Below, in pieces: positions 44,217-51,661 of a stretch of 64,000 bases of DNA (positions are counted from its first letter, which is position 1; each line of letters begins with the position of its first letter). The translations under genes and the position numbers were made by a program. The stretch comes from DATBVX01 sp963705495 (GTDB taxonomy: Bacteria; Pseudomonadota; Gammaproteobacteria; Steroidobacterales; Steroidobacteraceae). The DNA lies in assembly GCA_963705495.1 (NCBI GenBank), contig CAVPJQ010000008.1:248001-312000 (forward strand). Direction: 5' to 3'. The notes below the pieces were generated by a model that worked only from the letters and a program-made list of their open reading frames with translations, did no database searches and was not told the DNA's origin.

Positions 44217-45680
44217 ATGCGTATCCCCGGCATGACCTCCACAATGATCCTGCGCGATGTCATCAAGGTCTGGCTGCCGATCCTGCTGCTCGCCGGGCTG
44301 CTGTTGGGCCTGTACCTGCTGTTCGAGCAGCGCTACGCGCGCTTGAACGCGGTGAGCGCGCGCGTAACGCAGATTCAGGAGCGCCAGAAGCTTCTGTCGC
44401 GCTACATGCAACTACTGGTCGATTCAGAAACCGGGCAGCGCGGCTTTCTGCTCACGGACCAGCCGGAGTATCTCGAGCCGCTGTTCAACGCGGCGCCACG
44501 CATCCGGGAGGTGCTGGTGCAGCTGGAGCGCAGCTACGCGCGTGACGGTGCGATGGCGCCCAACCCGGTTATCGAGCTGGGCCAGCTGACGCGGGAGCGC
44601 TATGAAATCCTGGGTGCTGCCCTGCGTCACTACGCGCAGTGGCGCAAGACCGGCAGTGCCGCGGTGCTGCAGGGGTCAGGTAAGCGGACCATGGATGCGA
44701 TACGCAATCGCGTGCTGGGGCTCGAGGCCCGCGAATCCGACGCGCTGCTGAAGGTGCTGGCGCAATGGATGCAGGACCTGCGCATCACGCGCTGGAGCAT
44801 GGCAGGTGCGATGTTCCTCAACGTGCTGTTGCTGCTGGCGGTCGGCGCCTTCCTGTTACGCGACATGAACCGGCGTAGTCGCGAATCTGCGCAGCTCAAG
44901 CAGCTCGTGGATGCACGTACCCAGGAACTCGTGTCGCTCTCCAATCACCTGCAGGAGGTGAGCGAACGCGAGAAGCAGTCCCTGTCGCGGGAACTGCACG
45001 ATTCGCTCGGTGGCCTGCTGGTAGCCACCAAGATGGACGTCGCCTGGCTGCATGCGCGACTGCGTAGCGCGGACCCGGATCTGGAACTGCGCTGGACGCG
45101 CATCCAGGAATCCCTCGATCGCGGTGTCGATCTCAAGCGCCGCGTGGTCGAATCACTGCGACCGACGCTGCTCGACAACATGGGGCTGTTGGCGGCGCTG
45201 CGCTGGCAGTTCGACGAAACCTGCAGCCGCAACGGCATCCGGTGCACGCACCGGCTGCCCGCCGTCGAGCCGCAGTTCAACAACGATGCCGCCATCACCC
45301 TGTTTCGCGTCGCCCAGGAATCCTTCACCAACATCCTGCGCCATGCAGACGCGACCCAAGCGGAGCTCGACGTCACTATGGAGGGTGACGAACTGGTCCT
45401 GACCATCAGCGACAACGGCCGTGGCATCCCACTCGCGGCGGACGCGATGCACCGCGGTCACGGACTTGCCGGCATGAAGCATCGCGTGAATGCGCTCGGT
45501 GGCCAGTGCGTGATCAGCCGTCGCGAAGCGGGTGGGACGCAAGTGCGGGTCACGATCCCAATGGCGAATGTGCTAAGCACCGAATCCGTGAGCGCCGACG
45601 AGACCGACACAGTACCGCCGGAGCTTGCGCCCGAGCACCGGAGCGATCAGGTGAAACTGGGGACGAGTCCGGGCGGCTGA
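44217..45680 (+). CDS. CHASE3-type sensor histidine kinase, NarX/DegS family (HisKA_3)
   Basis: Kinase of 487 residues. It has a first helix (about 12-35), a periplasmic CHASE3-like helical domain (SRYMQLLVDSETGQRGFLLTD), a second helix (about 195-220), a short coiled coil, HisKA_3 with H261 (LSRELHDSLGG) and a HATPase with DNGRGIPL and GHGLAGM. Kinases of this type phosphorylate NarL-family regulators; one is encoded at 46202-46834 on the other strand. The start at 44217 has AGGA upstream; 44232 is possible. Its 3-prime end overlaps the convergent receiver gene by 34 bp. Confidence 0.9.
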   Translation: MRIPGMTSTMILRDVIKVWLPILLLAGLLLGLYLLFEQRYARLNAVSARVTQIQERQKLLSRYMQLLVDSETGQRGFLLTDQPEYLEPLFNAAPRIREVLVQLERSYARDGAMAPNPVIELGQLTRERYEILGAALRHYAQWRKTGSAAVLQGSGKRTMDAIRNRVLGLEARESDALLKVLAQWMQDLRITRWSMAGAMFLNVLLLLAVGAFLLRDMNRRSRESAQLKQLVDARTQELVSLSNHLQEVSEREKQSLSRELHDSLGGLLVATKMDVAWLHARLRSADPDLELRWTRIQESLDRGVDLKRRVVESLRPTLLDNMGLLAALRWQFDETCSRNGIRCTHRLPAVEPQFNNDAAITLFRVAQESFTNILRHADATQAELDVTMEGDELVLTISDNGRGIPLAADAMHRGHGLAGMKHRVNALGGQCVISRREAGGTQVRVTIPMANVLSTESVSADETDTVPPELAPEHRSDQVKLGTSPGG

Positions 45681-46069
45681 CGCCGGTCGCGGATGGTCTC
45701 GATGATCTGGGGCAGGCGCTCGAAGTCGCGCGCTTTGTCGAGGAAATAGTCCGCCCCCAGGGCCAGCGCCTGGCGGCGGTACTCCGGCAGGTCATAGTTG
45801 GTGAAGATGATCACGGTGGGACGCTCACCCTGGCCGGAAGCGAGCGCGCGCAGCACGCCGAATCCAGTGCCACGGTTGAGTCGCAGATCGAGGATGACGA
45901 TATCGACGCCTCCAAGCGCGAGCGCCTCGATAGCCTGGGTTTCGCGGTCGATGATGTCCGTGACCCGGACGGCGCGCATTTCTCGCAGCGCTTCCTTCAG
46001 CCGCTCGGCCACGATGGGCGAATCCTCAACGACGAGAACTCTCAGTGTTTCCTTGGCGCTAGCACTCAC
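45647..46069 (-). CDS. Stand-alone receiver-domain response regulator
   Basis: Protein of about 140 residues holding a single CheY-like receiver. It has an acidic pair in VVEDSPIV, the phosphoacceptor in VIILDLRLNRGTG, a Thr/Ser switch in FTNYD and the lysine in FLDKARD. There is no output domain. GTG at 46069 is chosen; an upstream TTG (46114) would add 15 residues, and neither has a strong ribosome site. It could work in a phosphorelay or as a phosphate sink with the CHASE3 kinase, which is encoded convergently. Confidence 0.85.
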   Translation of the reverse strand: MSASAKETLRVLVVEDSPIVAERLKEALREMRAVRVTDIIDRETQAIEALALGGVDIVILDLRLNRGTGFGVLRALASGQGERPTVIIFTNYDLPEYRRQALALGADYFLDKARDFERLPQIIETIRDRRQPPGLVPSFT

Positions 46070-46201
46070 GAACTGTCTCGGCTGCCATGATCTATTGTCT
46101 CCCTTCGCGTCCAACCCCGCTATCAGCGCCGTCCGACATCCTGCGCAGTGCCCCTCGCTGAATCAAACTGCACCAACGGCACCGAACTCGAAATCATGAG
46201 G

Positions 46202-46834
46202 TCAGTTGATCAGCTGATTGCGCAGCGCGTAGGAGGTCAGATCCGCATTGGTATGAAAGCTCATCTTGGCGAGGATACGGCTGCGGTACGTACTCACCGT
46301 CTTCACGCTGAGGCACAGTTCTGCAGCGATCTCGGATACCGCCCGGCCGGCGGCGAGCTTGCAGAATACCTGGAATTCACGCTCCGACAGGCGTGAGTGC
46401 AGGGGCTTGTCGGCGTCGCTGTCGAGTTCGCCCACCAGCTGTTCAGCGAGTGTTGCGCTGACGTAACGCCTGCCCTGCAACACAGCTCGCACGGCGCGCA
46501 GCAGTTCTTCCGGGGCCGTGCCCTTCTCGATGAAGCCGCTGGCGCCGGCACGCAGCACGTTCAACGCGTACTGCCGCTCGGGGTAGCCGCTCAACACGAG
46601 TACGCGGGTTCGATCGTGAACGGCGCGGATCTGCTGCAGGATATCGATGCCGCTGCGATCCGGCATGCCGATATCGAGGATCACGAGATCCCAGCTCTCC
46701 GCGCGTAGCCGGTCGAGCGTTTCACGCCCGGTGGACGCTTCCCCGATCGCGCTGATACCGCGGTCCTCGACCAGGAACTGCCTGAGCCCCGCGCGCACCA
46801 CGGCATGGTCATCTGCAATCAGCACCCGTGCCAT
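46202..46834 (-). CDS. NarL/FixJ-family response regulator
   Basis: Regulator of 210 residues. The receiver has D54 as phosphoacceptor (LVILDIGMPDRSG). The C-terminal LuxR-type helix-turn-helix is LSEREFQVFCKLAAGRAVSEIAAEL with VKTVSTYRSRIL. The likely partner is the HisKA_3 kinase at 44217-45680. It starts 16 nt inside the end of the sigma-54 activator gene, so the two are translationally linked and the operon mixes two promoter classes of regulator. Confidence 0.92.
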   Translation of the reverse strand: MARVLIADDHAVVRAGLRQFLVEDRGISAIGEASTGRETLDRLRAESWDLVILDIGMPDRSGIDILQQIRAVHDRTRVLVLSGYPERQYALNVLRAGASGFIEKGTAPEELLRAVRAVLQGRRYVSATLAEQLVGELDSDADKPLHSRLSEREFQVFCKLAAGRAVSEIAAELCLSVKTVSTYRSRILAKMSFHTNADLTSYALRNQLIN

Positions 46835-47862
46835 GCTTTTTCCTGTTCAGTGGGCCTCACGAAGAAGTTGCCTGGACCCTTGGGGGTCTCGCGGGCGTAA
46901 CGATGGAGCTTGTTGTACAGCGTCTTGAGGCTGCAGCCCAGTACTTCCGCGGCGCGTCGCTTGTTACCGTCGAAATGCTCCAGCGTGGCTTCGATGAGCG
47001 ATCGTTCCGCTTCATCGAGCCGCGATCCCAACGGCAGGACCACGGTGTGGCCGGCAGATTCATCGCTCAGCGATGAATCTAGTCGCGGAAGCAGCGTAGG
47101 CGCAAGCTCGAGCTCCAGGTCCGCCATGATGAACGCGCGCTCCACTGCGTTGCGCAACTCGCGCACGTTGCCGGGCCAATGATGCTGTCGCAGCACCGCG
47201 CGTGAGCTGTCCGAGAAGCGCTTGTCCGAAATCGTGCGGCTGTTGAGCTCGGCCAGAAAGTGATCCGCCAGCAGCTCGCAGTCGTCCGCACGATCGCGCA
47301 GCGGCGGCACGCAGATCGGGAACACCGCCAGCCGGTACAGCACGTCCTCGCGCAGCTGCCGTTCGCGCACTGCGTCCTGAATATCGCGATTGGTGGCAGC
47401 GATCACGCGGAAATCCGTATGGATCTCCTGCGTGCCGCCGACGCGGAAAAAGCGGCCGGTCTCCAGCACGCGCAGCAGCCGCGTCTGCATCTCGAGCGGC
47501 ATCTCGGTGATCTCGTCGAGGAATAGTGTGCCGCGATCGGCGCGCTCGAAAACACCGGCGTGCGAGCGCGAGGCGCCCGTGAAGCTTCCCTTCTCGTAGC
47601 CAAACAGCTCCGCTTCGATCAGGGTCGCCGGGATCGAAGCGCAGTTGATGGCGATCAACGGTCCGCTCGCGCGCTCGCTGAGCTGATGGATCGCTTCCGC
47701 TACTACTTCCTTACCGACGCCGCTTTCGCCGAGCAGCAGAACCGTGGCCTCGGTCGGCGCACCGCGCTGAATCAGATCGAACATCGCTCGCATGGCGGAC
47801 GAGGTCCCCAGTACATTGCCCAAACCCTTCTCATGCAGTGATGTAACAACAGTTGTGTCCAT
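46819..47862 (-). CDS. PspF-like sigma-54 activator without sensory domain
   Basis: Activator of 347 residues that begins almost directly with AAA+: Walker A GESGVGKE at 45-52, the sigma-54 loop GSFTGA, Walker B TLFLDEITE, an arginine finger region and a Fis-type helix-turn-helix (KRRAAEVLGCSLKTLYNKL). It has neither a receiver nor a GAF/PAS domain, as in PspF, so control must come from a partner or expression level. The ATG at 47862 has AGGGGA upstream; longer frames add non-homologous sequence. A consensus sigma-54 promoter facing the other way (48115) makes the lipoprotein-BON operon a likely target. Confidence 0.9.
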   Translation of the reverse strand: MDTTVVTSLHEKGLGNVLGTSSAMRAMFDLIQRGAPTEATVLLLGESGVGKEVVAEAIHQLSERASGPLIAINCASIPATLIEAELFGYEKGSFTGASRSHAGVFERADRGTLFLDEITEMPLEMQTRLLRVLETGRFFRVGGTQEIHTDFRVIAATNRDIQDAVRERQLREDVLYRLAVFPICVPPLRDRADDCELLADHFLAELNSRTISDKRFSDSSRAVLRQHHWPGNVRELRNAVERAFIMADLELELAPTLLPRLDSSLSDESAGHTVVLPLGSRLDEAERSLIEATLEHFDGNKRRAAEVLGCSLKTLYNKLHRYARETPKGPGNFFVRPTEQEKAWHGC

Positions 47863-48004
47863 TGCTTCCCCTGGCGGTGATTCGGATCTCACGGCAAGTG
47901 CAATTTCTGCCTCAACCGTTGGGAACCTTTGTAACGTATCGCCTTGAGCCGCTGGAGCGGCGTTCACTGATCCGCGACTAGGACGAATCGCCCCTCGCGT
48001 GTAA

Positions 48005-48019
48005 GTGTCTGTCCGACAC
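48005..48019. promoter_or_regulatory. Enhancer candidate for the lipoprotein-BON operon
   Basis: GTGTC-TGTCC-GACAC is a perfect 5-bp inverted repeat with a 5-nt spacer, about 95 bp upstream of the -24 box at 48115. It shares the TGTC...GACA ends with the palindrome at 107-122 but has a different spacing. The PspF-like activator is the obvious candidate binder; this is inference. Confidence 0.4.
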
Positions 48020-48114
48020 GCGCCCTTCAATTGCCTGATTCGACTTCCATTAAGCATTGCCTTGCGGGGAGGTCCACGCGGTTCGGCCAGGCCTGCAGCG
48101 AGGCCCGGAACACG

Positions 48115-48130
48115 TGGCACACCCCTTGCA
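48115..48130 (+). promoter_or_regulatory. Sigma-54 (-24/-12) promoter of the lipoprotein-BON operon
   Basis: TGGCACA-CCCC-TTGCA matches the consensus, with R at the seventh position and a perfect -12 box. It lies 75 bp before the lipoprotein ATG at 48206. The gene encoding a PspF-like activator is divergent next to it. Confidence 0.8.
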
Positions 48131-48205
48131 ACTTCCCAGGCGCAGCGCGCGGCTCCACAGCTCGCGCGACGGATGACCTTGTATCTGTAACAGAGGACAG
48201 AGCAC

Positions 48206-48421
48206 ATGAAGATCAAGTACCTGATGACCGCGGCACTTCTGTCGCTCTTTGCGCTGGCCGGCTGCAAGCGGCCCGAAACGGCACCCACGGAAACTCCGCC
48301 GGCCTCGCAGGACACGATGTCCCCGCAGCAGGAGCCGACAACTCCACCGGCCGATGAAATGCCGCCGCCGGAGCAGACGCCGCCGAGCGATCAGCCCGAA
48401 CAGCAGCCCCCTCAGCAATAG
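48206..48421 (+). CDS. Proline/glutamine-rich small lipoprotein
   Basis: Precursor of 71 residues with a lipoprotein signal (MKIKYLMTAALLSLFALAGC, Cys20). The mature part is extended and rich in Pro, Gln, Glu and Thr, with no predicted fold. Such low-complexity lipoproteins may act as periplasmic spacers or stress markers. It is the first gene after the sigma-54 promoter; AGAGGAC-like sequence precedes the ATG. A BON lipoprotein follows after 47 nt. Confidence 0.75.
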   Translation: MKIKYLMTAALLSLFALAGCKRPETAPTETPPASQDTMSPQQEPTTPPADEMPPPEQTPPSDQPEQQPPQQ

Positions 48422-48468
48422 CAGTCTGGGGTCTGAGCAGGTTTTTGCTTCGTAACAGGAGACTTCGC

Positions 48469-49032
48469 ATGAAACGATCCTTCATTCTTGGTTCTGCAAC
48501 CGCGCTGCTTGGCGCGCTAGCTCTGATGGCGTGCTCGTCGACGCCCACACAGCGCAGCGCCGGCGAAGCCGTCGATGACAGTGTATTGACCGGCAAGGTC
48601 AAAACGGCGCTCATCGACAACGACGTGGTCAAGGCGGGCGAGGTGAATGTGGACACCTATAAAGGTGTTGTACAACTCAATGGCACCGTTGATACGCAGG
48701 CCGAAAAGGCCGCCGCGACGCAAGCCGCGAAGAGCGTGACCGGCGTCAGGGAAGTGCGCAACAACATCCAGCTGAAGTCAGTCAAGATGGCCGCCGACCG
48801 GTCTGCCGGCCAGGTCATCGATGACGCAACCATCACCGCCTCGGTGAAGACCAAGCTGATCGAGGACGAGACCACCAAGGCGCATCAGATCAACGTTGAC
48901 ACCCGGTCCGGTGTGGTGCAGCTCGGCGGCTTCGTCGACTCCGCTGCCGCAAAGGACCGCGCTGGTGAACTGGCGCGCTCCGTCAGTGGTGTGAAGGATG
49001 TGCAGAACGAGCTAGAGCTCAAGTCGAAGTAA
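48469..49032 (+). CDS. Two-BON-domain lipoprotein (OsmY/DolP-like)
   Basis: Lipoprotein of 187 residues (lipobox ALMAC, Cys about 22) with two tandem BON domains (about 40-100 and 120-185). Each contains the V..A.V.V..G.V.L.G pattern (VNVDTYKGVVQLNG, INVDTRSGVVQLGG). BON domains bind phospholipids, and the family includes OsmY and DolP, which protect the envelope under osmotic stress. AGGAG is 8 nt upstream of the ATG at 48469. The AI-2E family gene begins 7 nt after the stop. Confidence 0.9.
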   Translation: MKRSFILGSATALLGALALMACSSTPTQRSAGEAVDDSVLTGKVKTALIDNDVVKAGEVNVDTYKGVVQLNGTVDTQAEKAAATQAAKSVTGVREVRNNIQLKSVKMAADRSAGQVIDDATITASVKTKLIEDETTKAHQINVDTRSGVVQLGGFVDSAAAKDRAGELARSVSGVKDVQNELELKSK

Positions 49033-49039
49033 CTGACCC

Positions 49040-50224
49040 GTGACAGGCCACGAGCCGGCAGGGTTGAGGTCGGCCCTGCCGGCGAGGGCCGTGGTGATCG
49101 TTGCGATCATCGCGACCGGCGCGGCGCTGCATTTGGCTCGCGATCTCACGATGCCAGTTGGCCTGGCACTTTTTTTTGCAGTGATTCTTTCGCCGGCCGT
49201 CGAACGGCTGCGCCGCTTCGCCATCCCCAACAGCATTGCGGCCGCCATCGTGATGCTCACGGTGCTCGGTGGCCTCGCGGCACTGGTGCGGGTCACCCTG
49301 GAACCTGCGCGCGGCTGGTTCGAGCGGGCGCCGAGTGTCCTGTCGGATGTAGAGAGAAAGCTCCGCCCACTGAAGCAGCTAGCAGTGCGCATCGACAAGG
49401 TCGCTGCTCAGGCCGAGCGCATGGCAGGCGGCACGGCGCAAGCCTCGCCCGACATGCCAAGCGGCAACCGCGGCCTGCTATGGAAGACCCCTGCGATCAT
49501 CGTTCCGGTGGCGGGCGTGTTCTTTCTGACCTTCTTCCTGCTCGCTTCCGGGCCGCCATTGCTGGCGCGCCTGGGCGCACGCCGAAGGCGGAGCACTGCG
49601 GCACGGCACGGCGTCATCATCGTGGAGCGTGCCCGCCGCGAGTTATCCCGCTTCCTCGGGACGATCGCGCTCATCAACATCGGCCTCGGCATTGTGACTG
49701 CGGGCATTGCGTACGCCTTCGATCTGCCGACTCCGTTGCTTTGGGGCGTGCTCGCCGGCGTGCTCAACTTCGTTCCCTACGCGGGTTCAGCCGTGACGTT
49801 GACCGTACTCACGATCGTTGCAATAGTGACGCATGACACGCTCGGGCCCGCTGTCGGTGTCGCGTTGTCCTACCTCACTGTGGTGACGATCGAGGGCCAG
49901 CTGGTGCAGCCGCTCGCGCTCGGACGGCGCCTCGCGCTCAGTCCGCTGATCGTGTTTCTCGGCCTGTGGGTCTGGGGATGGATCTGGGGCGTCGGCGGCA
50001 TGCTTCTCGCCACGCCCATCCTGCTCACGATCAAGTCGGTGAGCTGCCAGATCATCAGTTGGGGCCCGCTAGCAGAGTTTCTGAGTCCCTCGGCATCGCC
50101 GCCGATCACTGCCAGCGCGCGCGCCTGGAGGCGTGCGCGCCGCCGCCGCCGGCTGACGCCGCGCCGCGAGCAGGAGCTCGTGATGCAGGCAACCGAGCGC
50201 GAAGCGAGTTCAAACCCGATCTGA
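49040..50224 (+). CDS. AI-2E family transporter (PerM/YdiK-type)
   Basis: Membrane protein of 394 residues with about eight helices. The family core is present: the first pair of helices (AVVIVAIIATGAAL, VGLALFFAVILSP), a long amphipathic region (about 95-150), and the C-terminal WGVLAGVLNFVPYAG and VTIEGQLVQPLALGRRL segments. A basic tail (RAWRRARRRRRLTPRR) is unusual. Family members export small molecules or ions; AI-2 export is not shown for most. The GTG start is 7 nt after the BON gene. Confidence 0.88.
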   Translation: MTGHEPAGLRSALPARAVVIVAIIATGAALHLARDLTMPVGLALFFAVILSPAVERLRRFAIPNSIAAAIVMLTVLGGLAALVRVTLEPARGWFERAPSVLSDVERKLRPLKQLAVRIDKVAAQAERMAGGTAQASPDMPSGNRGLLWKTPAIIVPVAGVFFLTFFLLASGPPLLARLGARRRRSTAARHGVIIVERARRELSRFLGTIALINIGLGIVTAGIAYAFDLPTPLLWGVLAGVLNFVPYAGSAVTLTVLTIVAIVTHDTLGPAVGVALSYLTVVTIEGQLVQPLALGRRLALSPLIVFLGLWVWGWIWGVGGMLLATPILLTIKSVSCQIISWGPLAEFLSPSASPPITASARAWRRARRRRRLTPRREQELVMQATEREASSNPI

Positions 50225-50249
50225 TGCAGACTCATTCAAAGGAGCAGGC

Positions 50250-50834
50250 ATGGAACGCAGCACACGAGTGACCTATAAGGTGCGCGAATTCGATCTGACA
50301 AAGGTGGAGGGTATTTCCAGCCAGGCGCTCGAGGACCACCTGGGGCTCTACAAGGGGTACGTAGAGAACACCAACCGGTTGCTCGAGAAATCCCTGCGCG
50401 GCAACGGTAACTCGGGGCAGGAGGGCTGGGAGCAGCGTCTCGCCTTTGAGTTCAACGGCATGATGTTGCACGAACTGTTCTTCGAATCGCTCGGCGGCCC
50501 GGGATCGAAGATCTCCACATCGAGTGTGCTCGCAGAAGCAATGGACGTTACCTATGGAGGTGAAAATGCCTGGCGCGAGCGGTTCCTTGCGCTGGCGAAG
50601 ACTCGTGGCGTCGGCTGGGTGATGAGCGCCCGCGATCGCGCGAACAACCGCCTGCTCACCTTCTGGATCGACGAGCATCACCTGGGACTGCCGGCGAATC
50701 TGCAGCCGGTGATCCTGCTCGATCTCTGGGAGCATGCGTACCTGAAGGACTTCGGGACGAAGGGCCGCGAGGAATACGCGCAGATCGTGCTCAACAACCT
50801 GAACTGGAACACGCTCGAGAGCCGTTGCGGCTGA
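50250..50834 (+). CDS. Fe/Mn superoxide dismutase-like protein, diverged
   Basis: Protein of 194 residues of the SOD family. The four metal ligands appear kept: His in ALEDHLGLYKGYV (about 30), His in GMMLHELFFES (about 75), and Asp and His in LLDLWEHAYLKDF. The usual HH pair near the first ligand is replaced by Tyr-Lys, and the N-terminus lacks the normal ELPPLPY motif. It may still dismutate superoxide or have a changed role. AAAGGAG precedes the ATG, and it follows the AI-2E gene in the same operon. Confidence 0.8.
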   Translation: MERSTRVTYKVREFDLTKVEGISSQALEDHLGLYKGYVENTNRLLEKSLRGNGNSGQEGWEQRLAFEFNGMMLHELFFESLGGPGSKISTSSVLAEAMDVTYGGENAWRERFLALAKTRGVGWVMSARDRANNRLLTFWIDEHHLGLPANLQPVILLDLWEHAYLKDFGTKGREEYAQIVLNNLNWNTLESRCG

Positions 50835-50860
50835 ACCTCACGTGACCGATCATCCGGCGC

Positions 50861-51661
50861 GTGAATGAATCAACCACGCCTGCGCCGGGCGGCAAGATGC
50901 CCGTGCTGTTTGTCGGCCACGGCTCGCCCCTCAACGCGATGGAGGACAACGGCTTCAGTCGGGCCTGGCGGGCGCTTGGCGAGCGCATTCCGGCGCCGCG
51001 CGCGATCGTGTGCGTGTCGGCGCATTGGGAAACGCGCGACGTGCATGTCAGTGCGGCGCCAGCGCCCGGGACGATTCACGATTTCTACGGATTTCCCCGC
51101 GAGTTGTACGAGGTTCAGTACCCTGCCCCGGGTGACCCGGAGCTCGCCACCCGCATCGTTAAACTGATTCACGGCGCCCAGGTGCGCCTCGATCACACTC
51201 GCGGCCTGGATCACGGCGCCTGGAGCGTGCTGCGCCTGATGTATCCGCGCGCCGACGTGCCGGTCATTCAGTTGAGCCTCGATACGGCGCAGCCGGCCGC
51301 GTTCCACTACCACCTCGGGCGAGAGCTCGTGCCCCTGCGCGAGGAAGGGATCCTGGTACTCGGCAGCGGTAACATTGTGCACAACCTCGCGTTGATTGAC
51401 TGGCGGCGACGCACGGGCTACGAGTGGGCGGATGAATTCAACGCAGTCGTGCGTGCGCGCATGCAGGCGCACGAGCACGCTGCTCTGATCGACTATCGCG
51501 CTCTGCATGCAGCAACGAGTGCAGCGATCCCGACCCCCGAGCACTACCTGCCGCTCCTGTACGCGCTCGCCCTGCAGGACGAGGCAGAACCGCTGGTATT
51601 CTTCAACGATGAGCTGGTGATGGGTTCGATATCGATGCTGAGCGTGTGGATCGGAGCATGA
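50861..51661 (+). CDS. ygiD: 4,5-DOPA dioxygenase extradiol family protein (YgiD-like)
   Basis: Protein of 266 residues of the LigB-like class III extradiol dioxygenase family. The metal-binding histidines lie in FVGHGSPLNAM, SAHWETRD and LDHGAWSVL, and IVHNLALIDW follows. Members open DOPA or related catechols and bind zinc or iron. The GTG at 50861 lacks a clear ribosome site; a start at 50897 (KMPVLFVGHG) is possible. It overlaps the next gene by ATGA, so the two are translationally coupled. Confidence 0.9.
   Translation: MNESTTPAPGGKMPVLFVGHGSPLNAMEDNGFSRAWRALGERIPAPRAIVCVSAHWETRDVHVSAAPAPGTIHDFYGFPRELYEVQYPAPGDPELATRIVKLIHGAQVRLDHTRGLDHGAWSVLRLMYPRADVPVIQLSLDTAQPAAFHYHLGRELVPLREEGILVLGSGNIVHNLALIDWRRRTGYEWADEFNAVVRARMQAHEHAALIDYRALHAATSAAIPTPEHYLPLLYALALQDEAEPLVFFNDELVMGSISMLSVWIGA

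Larger units (their letters stand above)
47863..48205. other. Divergent control region between activator and lipoprotein operon
   Basis: This 343-bp gap holds the sigma-54 promoter (48115-48130) and a GTGTC-N5-GACAC dyad about 95 bp upstream of it. A GGGAAC...GTAACG stretch near 47920-47940 has no clear meaning. No gene is credible here on either strand. I see no sigma-54 promoter facing the activator gene itself. Confidence 0.6.

Noticed and set aside
47863..48315. N-terminal extension of the PspF-like activator as a sensory domain
   Set aside because: The extension is Arg/Cys-rich shadow sequence running through the divergent promoter. The ATG at 47862 has a good ribosome site.
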